From assembly GCA_009921445.1 (NCBI GenBank), contig RFXV01000003.1, positions 1 through 36,440 on the forward strand: a DNA stretch of 36,440 bases, written 5' to 3'. The DNA comes from Flavobacteriia bacterium (GTDB lineage: Bacteria; Bacteroidota; Bacteroidia; Flavobacteriales; Schleiferiaceae). Positions 25,358-33,474 of the stretch are shown here, piece by piece. Position numbers and translations under genes: made by a program. Position 1 is the first letter of the stretch, and every line of letters begins with the position of its first letter. The notes under the pieces are model-generated. The model saw only the letters and a list, made by a program, of their open reading frames with translations. It was not told where the DNA came from and ran no database searches.

Positions 25358-27730
25358 ATGAATTCATTGCTCCGACAGCTCGCTGCACTTTCCTTGGTCC
25401 TACTTCCTCTGCTCGTTCGCGCGCAAAGCCATACGATCAGCGGCACCATTCGAGACGATGCGACCGGAGAGCTATTGATCGGAGTCAGTGTCGTTGTTGA
25501 AGAGCTCCGCCAGGGAACCGTGAGTAACAGCTATGGCTACTATGCCCTGAACATTCCGGAAGGCAGCTACACATTGCGCTTCTCCTACATCGGTTACAAA
25601 GAGGTAAGCCGCAAGCTCCAGCTCACCGCAGATTTGCAGGAGCACATCCGTTTGGCGGAGACCAATGTATTGATCCAGGAGGTGGTCGTCTCTGAAAGTG
25701 CCTTGGACGATCCGGTGAAGAACACCGAAATGGGGGTCAATAAACTCAAGCCCAAGGAGATCAAAAAGATCCCTCAGCTGATGGGTGAAGTGGATGTGAT
25801 TCGCACCCTGACCTTGCTTCCCGGCGTGAGCACAGTGGGAGAAGGAGCGAGCGGCTTCAATGTACGCGGAGGAAATATCGATCAGAACCTCATCCTCGGA
25901 GATGAGGCACCGGTGTTCAATTCTTCCCACCTGTTGGGATTCTTCTCCATATTCAATGCAGATGCCGTCAAGGACATGAAACTCTACAAGGGAGGCGTAC
26001 CGGCCAATTACGGTGGACGCCTGTCGTCGGTACTCGATATCCGGCAAAAGGAAGGCAATTCGAAACGGTTTGGGGCGACAGGAGGACTGGGTGCGCTGAG
26101 CAGCCGGATACTTCTTGAAGGTCCTATTGTCAAAGATGAATTGTCTTGGTTGATCGCTGGAAGGCGATCCTATGCCGATCTCTTCCTGAAGGCCTCGTCC
26201 GATCCGGCGATCAACCGAAGCATATTGTACTTCTATGATCTGAATGCCAAAATGAATTGGCGAATTGATTCCAAGAATACCGTTTTCCTTTCGAGCTACT
26301 TCGGGCGTGATGTATTCGGGATACAAAATGCTTTCAACTTCGCCTGGGGCAACGGAACGGTCACACTCCGCTGGAACAGTGTGCTGAGGGAGGACCTGTT
26401 CGCCAACTTCACCCTGGTGTACAGCGACTACACCTACGATCTGGGCACACCGGCCGATCAGGCATTCACGTTCAATTGGAACTCCCGCATTCAGAATTAC
26501 GTGACCAAGGCGGCTTTCAATTGGTACAAACGACCCGGCTTCACGGTTGACTTTGGACTGACCAATACCTGGTACACCTTCGATCCGGCCATTATCAGCG
26601 GGTCGATCAGTTCCCGACTGGATCGGCTCTATGCCACTGAACCCGCGGCCTATCTGCGCTTTAGAAATGAGTTGGGCAACAGGATCAGCATCGACTACGG
26701 CTTGCGCTACAGCGCATTTGCGCAGATGGGTGCAGGGACGGTCTACGAATACCGGCCGGGAATGAGTCGCGAAGACTCCACCGTGATCGGACAGCAAGAC
26801 TATGCAAAGGGCGAGGTGATCGAATCTTTCTTTGATGCCCAGGGTCTGGAACCGCGTATGGCACTCACTTATTTGCTCAACGACAAGCAATCGCTGAAGA
26901 TCAGCTACAACCGGATGAGGCAATACATCCATCTGATCTCCAATACCACTGCCACAACGCCCATCGATATTTGGAGACCAAGCGGCAAACACATCGACCC
27001 GGCGACAGCGGATCAATTGTCTCTGGGCTATTTCGCGGAATGGCAGCTGTGGGGCGACCGCTATGACTTCTCTGTGGAATCCTATTACAAGTCCATGAGC
27101 CAGATCGTGGATTACAAGGACGGAGCAGACTTGATCTTCAATGAACGCATAGAAACGGAATTGCTTTCAGGAAAGGGACGCGCTTATGGGCTCGAACTTT
27201 TGTTGCGAAAGAACTCCGGAAAGTGGACGGGCTGGATCAGTTACACCCTTTCCCGCACCGAACGGCTGGTGGACGGAGCTTTCAAAGGCGAGCAGATCAA
27301 CCAGGGGGCTTGGTACCCCGCGAATTACGACAAGACCCACGACGTCAGCCTGGTGGCCACCTACAAGATCTCAGAAAAATGGGATGTGGGCGGCGTTTGG
27401 GTCTTCCAAAGCGGGCGACCGGTCACCTATCCGTCGGCACGTGCCGAGTACGAGACCGGCATCATCTATCCCGTCTACAACAACCGAAATGGCGCGCGCA
27501 CACCTTCATACCACCGATTGGATGTGAGCGCCAACTACGTGCCGCGACCAAAGAAGCAAGGCAAATGGGAAAGCAGCTGGGCTTTTGGCATCTACAACGT
27601 CTATGGACGAAGGAACCCCTATTCCGTTTTCTTCCGTCAAGATGAATTCAACCCACAAGTGACCGAGGCGATCCGGCTTTCCATCTTCGGGGGAATGATC
27701 CCTTCCGTTACCTATAATTTCAAATTCTGA
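25358..27730 (+). CDS. TonB-dependent outer-membrane receptor with carboxypeptidase-like N-domain
   Basis: 790 residues. Signal peptide at about 1-23 (LALSLVLLPLLVRAQS region). A CarboxypepD_reg-like domain spans about 24-108 (HTISGTIRDDATGELLIG, FSYIGYKEVSRKL). The plug domain spans about 115-235 (VDVIRTLTLLPGVSTVGEGA, FNVRGGNIDQNLILGDEAPV). A 22-strand-type barrel ends in Phe (SVTYNFKF), the usual last-strand signal. Such receptors import large or scarce nutrients using TonB energy. The substrate cannot be told from sequence. There is no SusD partner; instead a DUF4249 lipoprotein follows with a one-base TGATG overlap. Divergent from prc across about 140 bases, where I see no perfect promoter element. 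Confidence 0.93.
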   Translation: MNSLLRQLAALSLVLLPLLVRAQSHTISGTIRDDATGELLIGVSVVVEELRQGTVSNSYGYYALNIPEGSYTLRFSYIGYKEVSRKLQLTADLQEHIRLAETNVLIQEVVVSESALDDPVKNTEMGVNKLKPKEIKKIPQLMGEVDVIRTLTLLPGVSTVGEGASGFNVRGGNIDQNLILGDEAPVFNSSHLLGFFSIFNADAVKDMKLYKGGVPANYGGRLSSVLDIRQKEGNSKRFGATGGLGALSSRILLEGPIVKDELSWLIAGRRSYADLFLKASSDPAINRSILYFYDLNAKMNWRIDSKNTVFLSSYFGRDVFGIQNAFNFAWGNGTVTLRWNSVLREDLFANFTLVYSDYTYDLGTPADQAFTFNWNSRIQNYVTKAAFNWYKRPGFTVDFGLTNTWYTFDPAIISGSISSRLDRLYATEPAAYLRFRNELGNRISIDYGLRYSAFAQMGAGTVYEYRPGMSREDSTVIGQQDYAKGEVIESFFDAQGLEPRMALTYLLNDKQSLKISYNRMRQYIHLISNTTATTPIDIWRPSGKHIDPATADQLSLGYFAEWQLWGDRYDFSVESYYKSMSQIVDYKDGADLIFNERIETELLSGKGRAYGLELLLRKNSGKWTGWISYTLSRTERLVDGAFKGEQINQGAWYPANYDKTHDVSLVATYKISEKWDVGGVWVFQSGRPVTYPSARAEYETGIIYPVYNNRNGARTPSYHRLDVSANYVPRPKKQGKWESSWAFGIYNVYGRRNPYSVFFRQDEFNPQVTEAIRLSIFGGMIPSVTYNFKF

Positions 27731-28590
27731 TGAAAGGGAAACTCTTCATTTCTGGAATTTGTCTGCTCGTTTTGAGCGCTTGCGAAGATGTGATCGAGCT
27801 CGATCTGCCGGATGCAGAGCCTCTTCTTGTGGTCAATGGCCGGATCACAGACGGTGACAGCACAGGAGTGACCCTCACCACAAGTGCACCTTATTTTTCC
27901 AATCAGGCAACGCCGCGCGTCAGCGGAGCAGTGATCCGCCTCTTTGAAAACGGCTTGGAGATCGACCAGCTCGCGGAGGATTCTGCCGGCTATTACCGAT
28001 CCGACCAAACAGGCGTTGCGGGAAGAACCTATCATATTACCGTAGAAATTGCGCAGGGCAATCCTGCGATCGCCGCTGGAACGTGGCGAAGTCGTCCTGA
28101 GCGACTCAAGCCAGTGGCTTTGATCGACAGTGTCTATTCTGAATATCTCGAGGAAGACCCGCCCTTCCAGGAAGAAGGTCTGTATCCCTTTTTCACCTTC
28201 AGCGACCTGGCCGATCAACGTGATCACTACCGCCTCCGAATATGGCGAAATGACACCATTCGCGATGCACCGACGGACCTCACCACCTACGAGGACGATC
28301 TGTGGAATGGTCGCTCCTTCGACAATGTGGACTTTCCGGCTGTGCAATTCGAGAACGATCCCAAACCTGAGGGAACGACCTATCGCGTGGAGCAATCTTC
28401 CATCTCCGTGGCCTATTTCGACTATCTGAACCTGATGTTTTCTCAAACGGCCCAGGTGGGCAGCACCTTCGATCCACCCCCTGCCCCACTGATCGGAAAC
28501 ATCGAATGCCTCAGTCAGCCAGACCGGATCGGCTTGGGGTATTTCAACGTATCGGCCATAAGCACAGCAGAGGTGTCGCTCGAACTCTAA
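27730..28590 (+). CDS. DUF4249 lipoprotein, partner of the TonB receptor
   Basis: 286 residues. The lipobox LVLSAC gives a lipidated Cys near residue 18, followed by acidic EDVIELDLPD. Acidic residues just after the Cys may favour surface export in some Bacteroidota; that is inference. The rest fits DUF4249: an early beta domain (LLVVNGRITDGDSTGVTLTTSAPYF, ISGAVIRLFENG-like VSGAVIRLFENG), then a mostly beta C-terminal part with FSDLADQRDHYRLRI. Position and coupling (TGATG) to the receptor suggest a receptor-associated surface or periplasmic-face protein, perhaps for ligand capture. Function not known. Confidence 0.88.
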   Translation: MKGKLFISGICLLVLSACEDVIELDLPDAEPLLVVNGRITDGDSTGVTLTTSAPYFSNQATPRVSGAVIRLFENGLEIDQLAEDSAGYYRSDQTGVAGRTYHITVEIAQGNPAIAAGTWRSRPERLKPVALIDSVYSEYLEEDPPFQEEGLYPFFTFSDLADQRDHYRLRIWRNDTIRDAPTDLTTYEDDLWNGRSFDNVDFPAVQFENDPKPEGTTYRVEQSSISVAYFDYLNLMFSQTAQVGSTFDPPPAPLIGNIECLSQPDRIGLGYFNVSAISTAEVSLEL

Positions 28591-28601
28591 CGATATCCGC
28601 C

Positions 28602-28609
28602 TAATTTTG
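28602..28609 (+). promoter_or_regulatory. Bacteroidota -7 promoter element before the mechanosensitive channel
   Basis: TAATTTTG, a full match to TAnnTTTG, lies just after the DUF4249 stop and 21 bases before the channel ATG. It suggests an independent promoter for the channel gene. No clear -33 TTG. Confidence 0.5.
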
Positions 28610-28630
28610 CAGCTGTTTATTCATCCCATC

Positions 28631-29902
28631 ATGGAACAGGCGGACATTGGCCATTGGGCCCAGAATTTTTTTGAGCAGATCGGAGCAGACCCCTCGACAG
28701 CTGAGCGGCTGACCTTAGGGCTCGACCTGCTGATCATCCTATTGATCAGCTTCTCGGCAGACCGAATAGCCCGCTATGGCATTTCGCGCATGGTCAAAAA
28801 GATCATCTCACGGACGAAAAATGAGTGGGACGACATCTTCTACGAGCAAAAGGTCTTTAATGGCCTGGCGCATATCGTTCCCGCCCTGATCATCAATTGG
28901 AGCACTGACTTCGCCCTCTCTGATTTTCCTGAGGTGGTGGCCCTGATCGATCAGTGGGTGGTCATTTATGTCATTTTCCTGATCGGCTTGGTGATCAACC
29001 GTGTACTCGGTGCCATCAAGATCCTGCTGAAGCAGTCCGAATATTTCGAAGGCAAGCCTGTGGGCAGTTTCATCCAGCTCTTCGGCATTGTGAACTACAT
29101 CTTCGTTGGCATCTTCATCCTGAGTCAGCTCATTGGCGAAAGTCCGCTGACGGTCATCGGTGCCTTCGGTGCGGGCACAGCGATCCTCCTTTTGGTCTTC
29201 AAGGACACCATCCTCGGTCTGGTCGCGAGCATTCAGCTCTCCATGAACGATATGGTCCGGGTGGGCGACTGGATCAGCATGGACAAATACGGAGCGGACG
29301 GGGATGTATCCGAGATCAATCTGACCACTGTCAAGGTCAAGAATTTCGATAAGACCATCACCACCATCCCGACCTACGCATTTGTCTCAGACTCTTTCAA
29401 GAATTGGCGCGGCATGTCCACAGACGGCGTGCGACGGATCAAAAGGCATTTACTCATCGACGTCCATTCCATTCGCTTTGTGGACGATGCCTTGAAAAAG
29501 GAGATGCAACGCTTCCAGATCATCTCTGCTCAGATCGGTACAAAACAAGCGGAGATCGACTCATACAATACGGAGCACAATGCGGACAAGCAGATCATGC
29601 TCAATGGCCGGAATATGACGAATATCGGTGCGTTCCGAACCTATGCCACCGAATACATTCGAAACAATCCACAGATCACCGAAGCAGAGACGCTGATGGT
29701 CCGACAGCTTCAGCCCACAGAAAAAGGCCTTCCGCTCGAGCTCTATTGCTTCACCAATACATCGGCCTGGCTGGAATATGAGGGCATCCTCTCCGACATC
29801 TTCGACCACCTGATGGCGGCAGCGCCCTTCTTCGGGCTGATGGTCTATCAGGCGCCCAGCGGTGGAGATCTCAGACAGCTCGGCGCTTCCAAAGCGGACT
29901 GA
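28631..29902 (+). CDS. Mechanosensitive ion channel, YbdG/MscM-like
   Basis: 423 residues from ATG 28631; the ORF-track TTG start eight codons earlier lies over the promoter element. Five hydrophobic helices span about residues 1-200, followed by the MscS pore and beta domain: LLVFKDTILGLVASIQLSMND, VGDWISMDKYGADG, LTTVKVKNFDKTITTIPTY and FVSDSFKNW. The C-terminal third (RMTNIGAFRTYATEYIR-like, LMVRQLQPTEKGLPLELY, LEYEGILSDIFDH) matches E. coli YbdG almost block by block, including length. YbdG is a small-conductance channel (MscM) that opens on hypo-osmotic shock. Inner membrane. Its 3' end overlaps the broken glycosyltransferase on the other strand by 32 bases. Confidence 0.93.
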   Translation: MEQADIGHWAQNFFEQIGADPSTAERLTLGLDLLIILLISFSADRIARYGISRMVKKIISRTKNEWDDIFYEQKVFNGLAHIVPALIINWSTDFALSDFPEVVALIDQWVVIYVIFLIGLVINRVLGAIKILLKQSEYFEGKPVGSFIQLFGIVNYIFVGIFILSQLIGESPLTVIGAFGAGTAILLLVFKDTILGLVASIQLSMNDMVRVGDWISMDKYGADGDVSEINLTTVKVKNFDKTITTIPTYAFVSDSFKNWRGMSTDGVRRIKRHLLIDVHSIRFVDDALKKEMQRFQIISAQIGTKQAEIDSYNTEHNADKQIMLNGRNMTNIGAFRTYATEYIRNNPQITEAETLMVRQLQPTEKGLPLELYCFTNTSAWLEYEGILSDIFDHLMAAAPFFGLMVYQAPSGGDLRQLGASKAD

Positions 29903-30853
29903 AGACAAGGGACAAGGCGCCAATGAGCACAGTATAGAACGGATATAGCAGGCTCTGCGGCAGGAACCAATGGAATGCATCCCGCCGATCGTATTTGGAC
30001 ACCACCTTCCAGAGAAGAAAACCATCTGTGACCACCTTCGTTGTCCAGAGAAGCCAGCCAAGAGGAAGGGCGAACAAACTGAATATCAGGCTGAAGTTGG
30101 ACAGAAAGACAAGAAGACTCAGGCCTGCTGCAGCCCGGTCTTTGTAGCGCTTCGCGATGCCGCCCCACCGAAGCATTTGCAGGAAGAATTGCCGAATATT
30201 TCCTGGTGCTGAAGTGTGGACGCGCGCCTCGGGGCGGTCATCAAAAACGACCGATCCCTTTCCCCAACGGGCCCAGAGCGCATGCAGGAGAAAGACGTCT
30301 TCTCCCACCCGACGATCTGCCGGATCGAGCTCGGCTGTAAGAAGGAGATAGTCCTCTTTCCGGATCAGCATATTGGCCCCATTGGCCATGACTGGTCTTC
30401 CCATGCGCACTGCCGCTTCGGTCGCTGCCATCAGCGCCAAAAAATCCAGTCTGCATCGGTCAGCGCCAGAAGATCATATCGGCTCTCTTTCACCCCCCGA
30501 TCGGTGGCTGCGCTCTTTCCCTCTCCTGCACTCGACAAGATCTTCATACGTCTGTGCCGATCCACGGACTTCAGCCACTCCATTCCCCCATCTGTCGAAT
30601 GATCATCGACCCACAGCAATTCGGCCATTGGGTTGCCCTCCAGCAGTTCGCTCCAACGCGGCATATTTTGCCTGAGATTCTCCAGTTCATCCCTGAAGGG
30701 AATGACAATGCTTATTGGCACATTTTGACCGTCTGGTTCAGCGGTGTTCCTGCCCTTGGACAAAGCCGCATATGCACGCCAACCCAACAGGCAATAGGCC
30801 AGAACAGGCAGCACACAGAGGATCACTAAAAGAGCGGAGGAGTCGGCCAGCAC
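29871..30853 (-). pseudogene. Family 2 glycosyltransferase, interrupted by deletion and frameshift
   Basis: Two adjacent frames make one damaged gene. The first (30853-30431, GTG start) has an N-terminal membrane helix, the GT-A start ISIVIPFRDELENL, WVDDHSTDGG and the metal-binding TDADW, then stops as IFWR. The second frame takes over at once as DFLALMAATEAAVRMGRPVMANGANM, then GEDVFLLHAL, the QxxRW motif in QMLRWGGIAKRY, and two or three C-terminal membrane helices. In related membrane glycosyltransferases roughly 50-65 residues separate the TDAD motif from the FLALM-like region; here they are missing. So a deletion that is not a multiple of three seems to have joined the two parts at about 30435. 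Either a real pseudogene or an assembly error. Confidence 0.8.
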
Positions 30854-30882
30854 AGATTCAAAATACGCTAATTTGCCTGCTT

Positions 30883-31461
30883 ATGGCGCAACGCATCTTG
30901 GGGATCGATCCCGGAACGAATATCATGGGTTTTGGCTTGGTCGAAGTCAGTAAAAATCAGGCTGTATACCTCGAACACGGCATCAGAAAGTTCCCTGCCA
31001 ACAAGAACTCAGTTGAGAAACTCGGACTGATCCTCAGTGAGACGGAAGAATTGATCACCCGGCATCAGCCAGATATCCTGGCGATCGAGGCGCCATTTTT
31101 CGGAAAGAATGTTCAGTCCATGCTCAAACTCGGTCGTGCCCAAGGGGTCATCATGGCCACTGGAATGAGCAAAGGATGTGATGTATTCGAGTACGCACCG
31201 CGCAAGGTCAAGATGTCCATTACGGGAAAGGGGCAGGCAAGCAAAGAACAGGTGGCGCGTATGCTGCACGCCCTTTTGACCATCCCCGAAGACGAATCGC
31301 TGACCCTGGATGCCACCGATGCATTGGCTGTGGCCTTCTGTCATTTCCTTCAGATGGGTCAGCCTACCGATACTGAACAACCCAAAAAAAGCATTCGAAA
31401 AAGGTCTGGCTCGGGCGATTGGTCCTCCTATTTGCGGAACAATCCGGACCGGGAATTATAA
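30883..31461 (+). CDS. ruvC: Holliday junction resolvase RuvC
   Basis: 192 residues from ATG 30883; the ORF-track start lies 56 codons upstream inside the opposite gene. Endonuclease that cuts four-way junctions with RuvAB. The acidic catalytic set is visible: Asp9 in GIDPGTNIMGFG, Glu69 in LAIEAPFF, and Asp143 and Asp146 in LDATDALAVAFCH. KLGRAQGVI and MSITGKGQASKEQVARML are the usual DNA-contact regions. The C-terminus has a short basic extension. It is divergent from the glycosyltransferase across only 29 bases and overlaps the HIT gene tail by six bases. No ruvA or ruvB nearby. Confidence 0.96.
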   Translation: MAQRILGIDPGTNIMGFGLVEVSKNQAVYLEHGIRKFPANKNSVEKLGLILSETEELITRHQPDILAIEAPFFGKNVQSMLKLGRAQGVIMATGMSKGCDVFEYAPRKVKMSITGKGQASKEQVARMLHALLTIPEDESLTLDATDALAVAFCHFLQMGQPTDTEQPKKSIRKRSGSGDWSSYLRNNPDREL

Positions 31462-31854
31462 GGAGATGCCCTCGCTGATCTCTGAAGCGATGACCTTCAT
31501 TTCTTCTTCCGTGAAAGCCTTGGGCGCACGATCGAAGCGAATGTCCGACTCCTGATCGATGGGGATCAGGTGAATGTGTGCATGCGGAACTTCCATTCCC
31601 AATACGACAGATGCTACCCGGGTGCAGGGCATGCACTCCCTGATGGAAAGAGCGATCTTTTGGGCAAAGGTCCAAAGCGCTGAATGCTCCGCCTCGCTCA
31701 GATCGATCAGATGGTCGACCTCTCTTTTGGGAACCACCAAAGTATGCCCCTTTCGCAGGGGCCGAATATCGAGGAAAGCATAGTGCTTGTCGTCTTCAGC
31801 GACCGTGTAGGAAGGGATCTCTCGCCGAATGATCTTACTGAAGATGGAATCCAT
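31456..31854 (-). CDS. HIT family protein (histidine triad hydrolase)
   Basis: 132 residues, a cytosolic nucleotide hydrolase or transferase of the HINT-like branch. The histidine triad is HAHIHLIP (91-98), with the conserved SIFSKIIRREIPS start and FLDIRPLRKGHTLVVPK. HINT proteins hydrolyse phosphoramidates of AMP; the physiological substrate is unclear. Its start overlaps the greA stop by one base (TGATG), a common greA-hit pairing. It converges with ruvC. Confidence 0.94.
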   Translation of the reverse strand: MDSIFSKIIRREIPSYTVAEDDKHYAFLDIRPLRKGHTLVVPKREVDHLIDLSEAEHSALWTFAQKIALSIRECMPCTRVASVVLGMEVPHAHIHLIPIDQESDIRFDRAPKAFTEEEMKVIASEISEGISL

Positions 31855-32327
31855 CAGCGGGAGATCTCGAGAACCTCCAGCTTCATGATGCCATTGGGCA
31901 CCTGGATCTCCGCCAAGTCGCCAACTTCCTTGCCCAACAACCCTTTTCCGATGGGAGAACCCACCGAGATCTTACCGGCCTTCAGATCGGCCTCCGATTC
32001 AGAGACCAAGGTGTACTGGAATTCCATTCCATTGGCTGGGTTCTTCAGACGAACGGTGGAAAGAACCATCACTTTACTCACATCCAGCTGATCCGTATCA
32101 AGGACGCGCGCATTGGCCACGACTTCTTCGAGCTTGGCGATTTTCATCTCCAACAGGCCCTGTGCCTCCTTGGCCGCATCGTATTCTGCGTTTTCGGAGA
32201 GGTCTCCTTTGTCCCGCGCCTCCGCGATCTGACGGGAAATGCTCGGGCGTTCAACGTCGCGAAGTTGATTGAGTTCGTCCTTGAGTTTCTGAAGTCCTTC
32301 CTCAGTATAGTATGAAGTATTCGCCAT
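31854..32327 (-). CDS. greA: Transcription elongation factor GreA
   Basis: 157 residues. It enters the RNA polymerase secondary channel and stimulates cleavage of backtracked RNA. The N-terminal coiled coil (about 1-76) has the acidic tip sequence GDLSENAEYDAAKEAQ. The C-terminal FKBP-like domain has VGSPIGKGLLGKEVGD. First gene of greA-hit. A hairpin lies between it and the PorV/PorQ-like gene upstream, and a near-match promoter (TATCTTTA) is further upstream. Confidence 0.96.
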   Translation of the reverse strand: MANTSYYTEEGLQKLKDELNQLRDVERPSISRQIAEARDKGDLSENAEYDAAKEAQGLLEMKIAKLEEVVANARVLDTDQLDVSKVMVLSTVRLKNPANGMEFQYTLVSESEADLKAGKISVGSPIGKGLLGKEVGDLAEIQVPNGIMKLEVLEISR

Positions 32328-32347
32328 GGTAATCAGCTATTAACGAA

Positions 32348-32371
32348 GAAAGAGACCTTCTGGCCTCTTTC
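32348..32371 (-). terminator. Hairpin between the PorV/PorQ-like gene and greA
   Basis: On the minus strand GAAAGAGGCC-AGAA-GGTCTCTTTC, a ten-pair stem with one G-T pair, followed by TTCGTTAA rather than a clean T tract. Probably the terminator of the upstream operon. If the near-match element TATCTTTA is a real promoter, the hairpin would instead lie in the greA leader. Confidence 0.5.
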
Positions 32372-32409
32372 CTTTGTAAAGATAGAAAGTAAAAGGAGTC
32401 TGCTTAGGA

Positions 32410-33474
32410 TCAGAGATCGAACTGAACGGAAAGCGTGTGAATTCCATTGAACGGATTGGTGGCCCTGTAGGCATAGTCCAAGCCGAAATAACTGCTCGAA
32501 CCTTTGCGAAGCGGGGCGCGGAAGGTCATCCCGTAGTTCATTCCCGTGAGTGCCGTGGTCTTTTGACCGTCGTCCACCCGATTGTCGAAATAGGCATAGC
32601 CCGCACGGACCATCAGGAACTGCTTCCATGCAAACTCCAGACCTCCTGTGAACACATCTTTCTCGAATGAATTGGACTGAAAACTCAAGGCCGGAGTGAT
32701 GCGGTATCCATCGGTGAACAAAAAGTCATAGCTCGCACCTAGACTCAGTTGAGAGGGCAGCTCAAAGGAAGAAGACAGCTGCTCATAGCTCTGGCTGTAA
32801 CCGCCCTGTGGCACGGGAAGGGTGATGGCATTGCCGTCCCCCTCAAAGATCAAATTGGATCCCACATTCTTCAGGGTGACACCGAATTTGATATGATCAT
32901 CTTCACCGGTGATGTACTGCACACCTGCGTCCGCCATGATGGCCGATCCCGACAGGTTGTTGATGCTCTGGTTGAATACCTTGATGGTGACCCCTCCATA
33001 AATGGTGTTGGTGAATTTCTGCGCGTATGAAACACCCAGAACAATGGACGAAGGAGCGATCGTTCCCACTCCACCCTCAGGCTGATTGACCGTTGTGATG
33101 TCCCATTCGCCATAGTCGAAGGAGGTCAGCGACAAAGCCAAGACTCCGCCATCGGAAACCCTCTGGCTGAGGCCGACCGTGTTGATGCTGATATCTGAGC
33201 CCATCAGCCACTGGGTGTTGGAGAACATCACTTCCGTACCGGAGGTGAAGGCCAATCCGGCTACGTTCAGATAGGACGATTCCAATCCGCGGACTGCCGA
33301 GATGTTCGATCCGCCCCAGCCAGCACTTCTCGCCCATGGATTGATGAGCAGTTCAAATGCCGCTGCCGAACCGACGCGCTGCGGATTTCCTGCGAAGAGT
33401 GCGCTGGCCATGAATACCGCGGCAAGCGCCCCTATGATTGATCTTTTCTTCATCGTTCGCATTTCAAGATTCAT
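32410..33474 (-). CDS. PorV/PorQ family outer-membrane barrel protein
   Basis: 354 residues from the ATG at 33474, which overlaps the upstream stop by one base (TGATG). The ORF-track start 71 codons earlier lies within the upstream gene. Later ATGs (33462, 33453) would give a tidier signal peptide: MKKRSIIGALAAVFMASALFAGNPQ. The mature part begins with VGSAAAFELLINPWARSAGWGG and then AVRGLESSYLNVAGLAF, the start typical of the PorV/PorQ (UPF0164) family, followed by a 14-strand-type barrel ending in SVQFDL. PorV-type proteins receive T9SS cargo at the outer membrane. Pairing with the sorting-domain protein upstream fits that role; the role itself is inference. Confidence 0.87.
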   Translation of the reverse strand: MNLEMRTMKKRSIIGALAAVFMASALFAGNPQRVGSAAAFELLINPWARSAGWGGSNISAVRGLESSYLNVAGLAFTSGTEVMFSNTQWLMGSDISINTVGLSQRVSDGGVLALSLTSFDYGEWDITTVNQPEGGVGTIAPSSIVLGVSYAQKFTNTIYGGVTIKVFNQSINNLSGSAIMADAGVQYITGEDDHIKFGVTLKNVGSNLIFEGDGNAITLPVPQGGYSQSYEQLSSSFELPSQLSLGASYDFLFTDGYRITPALSFQSNSFEKDVFTGGLEFAWKQFLMVRAGYAYFDNRVDDGQKTTALTGMNYGMTFRAPLRKGSSSYFGLDYAYRATNPFNGIHTLSVQFDL

